In this document: positions 6,414-8,693 of the stretch, piece after piece
Numbering within the stretch: the first letter of the stretch is position 1
How the letters are laid out: every line of letters starts with the position of its first letter
Origin: DATGSF01 sp035302865
GTDB taxonomy: Bacteria; Bacteroidota; Bacteroidia; Chitinophagales; Chitinophagaceae
Length of the DNA stretch: 8,693 bases
Assembly: GCA_035302865.1 (NCBI GenBank)
Contig: DATGSF010000050.1
Location: 1 to 8,693 of the forward strand
Direction: 5' to 3'
Program-made: the position numbers and the translations under genes
The notes under the pieces: model-generated
Databases searched by the model: none
Seen by the model: the letters and a program-made list of their open reading frames with translations, nothing else
Told to the model about the DNA's origin: nothing

Positions 6414-7628
6414 ATGAATCTTCACGAATATCAAGCAAAAGAGTTATTAAAAAGATATAATGTTCCAGTGCAAGAAGGAACAGCAGTAGAAACGGTAGAA
6501 GATGCCGTAAAAGCTTATGAAGCAATTGTAGCAGAATCAGGTAGTAAGTTTGCAGTATTAAAAGCGCAAATTCACGCTGGTGGTCGTGGTTTAGGGCATA
6601 TTAAAGAAGTGCCTAGCCAAAATGGTGTGAAAGTTATTAAAAGTGTGGAAGAGGCAAAAGAAGTTGCTGAAAATATTTTAGGTAATACTTTAGTAACGGT
6701 ACAGACAGGAGAAGAGGGTAAGGTGGTTAATAAAATCTTATTAGCTAAAGATATGTATTACGACGGGCCAAGCGAGCGTCAAGAATTTTACTTATCTATT
6801 TTATTAGATCGTGCTACAAATCAAAATATGATTATGTATAGCACCGAGGGAGGAATGAATATTGAAGATGTTGCAGCGGAGACTCCAGAAAAAATTTTTA
6901 AGGAATATATTAAACCGGGGTATAACTTACAAGCTTTCCAAGCTAGAAATATAGCATATAATTTAGGATTGTCTGGCGATGCATTTAAATCTATGGTGAA
7001 ATTCGTTACAAACTTATACAATGCTTATGTAGGATTGGATTGTAATATGGTGGAAATTAATCCATTATTTAAATCATCAGATGATAAAATGTTTGCAGTT
7101 GATTGTAAAATGGATATAGATGATACAGCTTTAGGCCGTCATTCAGATATTGCTGCATTAAGAGATATTTCCGAAGAAGATCCAACAGAAGTGGAAGCTG
7201 GAAAATACAATTTAAACTATGTGAAATTAGATGGTAACGTAGGTTGTATGGTTAACGGTGCAGGTTTGGCTATGGCTACTATGGATATGATTAAATTCGT
7301 GGGTGGTGAACCTGCAAATTTCTTAGATGTGGGTGGAACAGCAAATGCGGAAACAGTAGAAGCTGGATTTAGAATTATATTAGAAGATCCTAATGTAAAA
7401 GCTATTTTAATTAATATTTTTGGTGGAATTGTTCGTTGTGACAGAGTAGCAGCAGGAGTTATAGAAGCTTATAAAAATTTAGGAAATATAGATATTCCTA
7501 TAATTGTAAGATTACAAGGTACAAATGCTGAGGAAGCAAAAAAATTAATCGACGAAAGTGGATTAGAAGTGCAATCGGCAATTTTGTTAAGTGAAGCTGC
7601 TGAATTAGTTCAAAAAGCAGTAGGATAA
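6414..7628 (+). CDS. sucC: Succinyl-CoA ligase (ADP-forming) beta subunit
   Basis: SucC with SucD interconverts succinyl-CoA plus ADP and phosphate with succinate, CoA and ATP in the TCA cycle. From the ATG at 6414 it has 404 residues and begins with the near-invariant MNLHEYQAKELL; E. coli SucC has 388. The ATP-grasp nucleotide-binding segment is seen in LKAQIHAGGRG (K50, G56-G59). The magnesium site is visible as N216 (MVEINPL) and D230 (FAVDCKM), spaced 14 apart as in E. coli N199/D213. The C-terminal CoA-ligase half follows with GCMVNGAGLAMATMD, FLDVGGTA and NIFGGIVRCD, which face the alpha subunit and phosphohistidine. The frame extends upstream to a TTG at 6393, rejected because it lies in the promoter. 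sucD is not adjacent: the gene ends at a strong terminator, so the partner must lie elsewhere. Confidence 0.97.
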   Translation: MNLHEYQAKELLKRYNVPVQEGTAVETVEDAVKAYEAIVAESGSKFAVLKAQIHAGGRGLGHIKEVPSQNGVKVIKSVEEAKEVAENILGNTLVTVQTGEEGKVVNKILLAKDMYYDGPSERQEFYLSILLDRATNQNMIMYSTEGGMNIEDVAAETPEKIFKEYIKPGYNLQAFQARNIAYNLGLSGDAFKSMVKFVTNLYNAYVGLDCNMVEINPLFKSSDDKMFAVDCKMDIDDTALGRHSDIAALRDISEEDPTEVEAGKYNLNYVKLDGNVGCMVNGAGLAMATMDMIKFVGGEPANFLDVGGTANAETVEAGFRIILEDPNVKAILINIFGGIVRCDRVAAGVIEAYKNLGNIDIPIIVRLQGTNAEEAKKLIDESGLEVQSAILLSEAAELVQKAVG

Positions 7629-7650
7629 AATATCGAAAATATTAAAATGT

Positions 7651-7694
7651 ATATAAAAAGCTAATTGGATGCATGTCTAATTAGCTTTTTATAT
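7651..7694. terminator. Perfect 16-bp hairpin terminator after sucC
   Basis: The 16-nt arms at 7651-7666 (ATATAAAAAGCTAATT) and 7679-7694 are exact reverse complements around a 12-nt loop that itself contains ATGCAT. The GCTAATT part is the stem, and the flanking A5/T5 act as A- and T-tracts, so it could terminate in either direction. It lies 22 bp after the sucC stop, its obvious client. Confidence 0.88.
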
Positions 7695-7828
7695 TATATG
7701 TAATTGCAAAAGATTTGTTTGTAATCAAGAATTTAAGCCTACATTATGCACCGCAAAAACTTGTTATAGGATATAAGTTTTTTGATAAGTAATGTTTTAT
7801 GATAAAAAAGTATTGTAATGCTTATAAG

Positions 7829-8030
7829 TAACTTTGGAGTGTTTTATTTTCATTTTGTTAGGATTTGTTTTTATATCTTTTTCGTTACAATCCTCTTATA
7901 GTACCAAAGTACAGCTTCGGGGCTTGATGTCTCAAAACTATTGAAAATAAACCTCATGCATAATTAGGATTAATGCTTTTAATGTATTCTTAAATTCAAA
8001 TCATAAATGCAACACGAGGTTTTTATTTAT
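7829..8030 (+). ncRNA. Candidate small RNA or structured yggS leader
   Basis: The 459 bp between sucC and yggS hold no credible protein gene; all frames are broken by stops. TAACTTTG at 7829-7836 fits TAnnTTTG. Downstream come AGGATT (7860-7865) pairing with AATCCT (7889-7894), a GTAC-CAAA-GTAC hairpin (7901-7912), a locally GC-rich AGC-TTCGGG-GCT hairpin (7913-7924), and finally a terminator-like hairpin ending in a T-rich tract near 8028. Promoter box, internal structure and terminator in order would give an RNA of about 190 nt. The individual stems are short, no clear -33 box exists and I do not recognise a known RNA family. It may be a free small RNA, an attenuating leader for yggS, or only drift. 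Confidence 0.3.
7949..8028 (+). terminator. Terminator-like long-range hairpin upstream of yggS
   Basis: AAACCTC (7949-7955) pairs with GAGGTTT (8016-8022). After a 1 x 4 internal loop, TGCAT (7957-7961) pairs with ATGCA (8007-8011), closing a 45-nt loop. TTTTTATTTATATT follows GAGG directly, as in an intrinsic terminator. The large loop makes it less certain than the sucC hairpin. Because no plus-strand gene ends between the sucC terminator and this point, it implies a non-coding transcript or leader attenuation. The minus-strand side is also T-rich, so a bidirectional role is possible. Confidence 0.45.
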
Positions 8031-8087
8031 ATTAATTTAAATTTTGAAAAGATTCTTATTTTTTAATGTGTTGTGTAATTTTATAAA

Positions 8088-8693
8088 ATGATAAAGGAAA
8101 ATTTAAAAAATATCCAAATTAGGATAAATAAAGCTTGTGCATCTGTAAACAGAGATCCTGAATCAGTACGACTATTATTGGCGACAAAAACTGTGGATCC
8201 AGAGAGAATTAAAATAGCTATCAATTCCGGATATTCTTTAATTGCTGAGAATAAAATCCAAGAAACTATTGCAAAGTATGAAGATTTGAAATCTTTGCCT
8301 CATGAAAATCATTTTATTGGTCATTTACAAACTAATAAGGTGAAGTTTTTGATTCAAAATGAGGTGAAATGTTTGCATTCCTTAGACCGAAAACGATTAG
8401 CAGATAGATTGCAGAATAGATTGGAATATGAAAATAAAGAAATGGATGTTTTAATTCAAGTCAATACTTCTCAAGAAGCAAGTAAGTTTGGAGTATCTCC
8501 AGATGAAGCTTTAGATTTTATTCAATATGTTGCTACCCTTAAAAATATACACATTAAAGGTCTTATGACGATTGGTTTGTTTAGTGCAGAGGAAAAAAAA
8601 GTTAGGCACTGTTTTCGCTTATTACGAAGCATTAGAGATCAAGCTACAGCTTTAAACTTGCCAGGAGTTGAAATGACTGAATTGTCCATGGGA
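8088..8693 (+). CDS. yggS: YggS/PLPBP-family pyridoxal-phosphate homeostasis protein (partial, 3' end cut)
   Basis: The frame from the ATG at 8088 runs open for exactly 202 codons to the window edge; family members have about 220-235 residues, so only the last 20-30 are missing. The protein is a cytoplasmic alanine-racemase-like TIM barrel that binds PLP and keeps vitamin B6 and amino-acid pools balanced, without known catalysis. Signatures seen: LLATKTV with K34 as the expected PLP Schiff-base lysine, AENKIQE (52-59 region), HFIGHLQTNK (75-84), the VNTSQEASKFGV block (about 125-136), GLMTIG (158-163) and the beginning of the phosphate-binding SMG at 200-202. The GEN motif usual before the QE has alanine in place of glycine. 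The start is supported by the family's usual N-terminal length. No convincing promoter lies directly upstream; the best near-match is TAATTTTA at 8076-8083, too close to the ATG. Confidence 0.93.
   Translation, partial: MIKENLKNIQIRINKACASVNRDPESVRLLLATKTVDPERIKIAINSGYSLIAENKIQETIAKYEDLKSLPHENHFIGHLQTNKVKFLIQNEVKCLHSLDRKRLADRLQNRLEYENKEMDVLIQVNTSQEASKFGVSPDEALDFIQYVATLKNIHIKGLMTIGLFSAEEKKVRHCFRLLRSIRDQATALNLPGVEMTELSMG

Noticed and set aside
7759..7784. ACTTGT/ATAAGT stem followed by a T6 run, as a second terminator after sucC
   Set aside because: The stem is only about 6 bp with a wobble pair and no G/C, and sucC already has a much stronger terminator at 7651-7694.
7797..7829. Ten-codon frame (M-I-K-K-Y-C-N-A-Y-K) as a leader peptide
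   Set aside because: It is very short, lies upstream of the proposed promoter element, and shows no run of regulatory codons.
8076..8083. TAATTTTA as the yggS -7 promoter element
   Set aside because: It deviates from TAnnTTTG in the final base and lies 4 nt before the ATG, which would make the mRNA leaderless, unlike the 18-37 nt spacing of the other genes here.
1..8693. CRISPR array, insertion sequence, tRNA or rRNA
   Set aside because: No regularly spaced repeats, transposase frames, terminal inverted repeats with target duplications, or cloverleaf-type sequences were found on either strand.

Overview
The window is AT-rich bacterial DNA that reads as a chromosomal segment of a Bacteroidota member, most likely class Flavobacteriia. 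Four things point there. There is a signal-peptide protein of the DUF4369/DUF5106 plus TlpA-thioredoxin type. There is an OmpP1/FadL-like porin of the flavobacterial kind. Starts have A-rich leaders without strong Shine-Dalgarno sites. Several genes are preceded by the Bacteroidota sigma factor -7 element TAnnTTTG. The genus cannot be told from this sequence.

Layout: (1) 1-2112, a promoter with both boxes, then a two-gene unit: a periplasmic thioredoxin-like protein and a DinB-family protein 11 bp downstream. (2) 2195-3718, an outer-membrane OmpP1/FadL-family protein ending in a strong two-step hairpin terminator. (3) 3719-3918, a convergent junction holding terminators for both directions and a short C-rich simple-sequence tract. 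(4) 3919-6314 on the minus strand, an Old Yellow Enzyme-type ene-reductase downstream of a membrane-anchored family 2 glycosyltransferase, each with its own TAnnTTTG element. (5) 6315-6413, a divergent promoter region between the glycosyltransferase and sucC. (6) 6414-7628, sucC, the succinyl-CoA ligase beta subunit, closed by a perfect 16-bp hairpin. (7) 7629-8087, a 459-bp stretch with no protein gene but with a -7 element, small inverted repeats and a terminator-like hairpin, possibly a small RNA or the leader of the next gene. (8) 8088-8693, the first 202 codons of a YggS/PLPBP-family pyridoxal-phosphate protein, cut by the window edge.

The genes look like housekeeping and envelope functions rather than one pathway: TCA cycle (sucC), vitamin B6 homeostasis (yggS), electrophile or enone reduction (ene-reductase), surface glycan synthesis (glycosyltransferase), outer-membrane transport, and periplasmic redox. 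I see no mobile element, CRISPR array, tRNA, rRNA or defence island. The least explained part is the intergenic region upstream of yggS. Two start sites (ene-reductase and sucC) are best placed downstream of the longest open frame, because the upstream TTG codon is part of the promoter.
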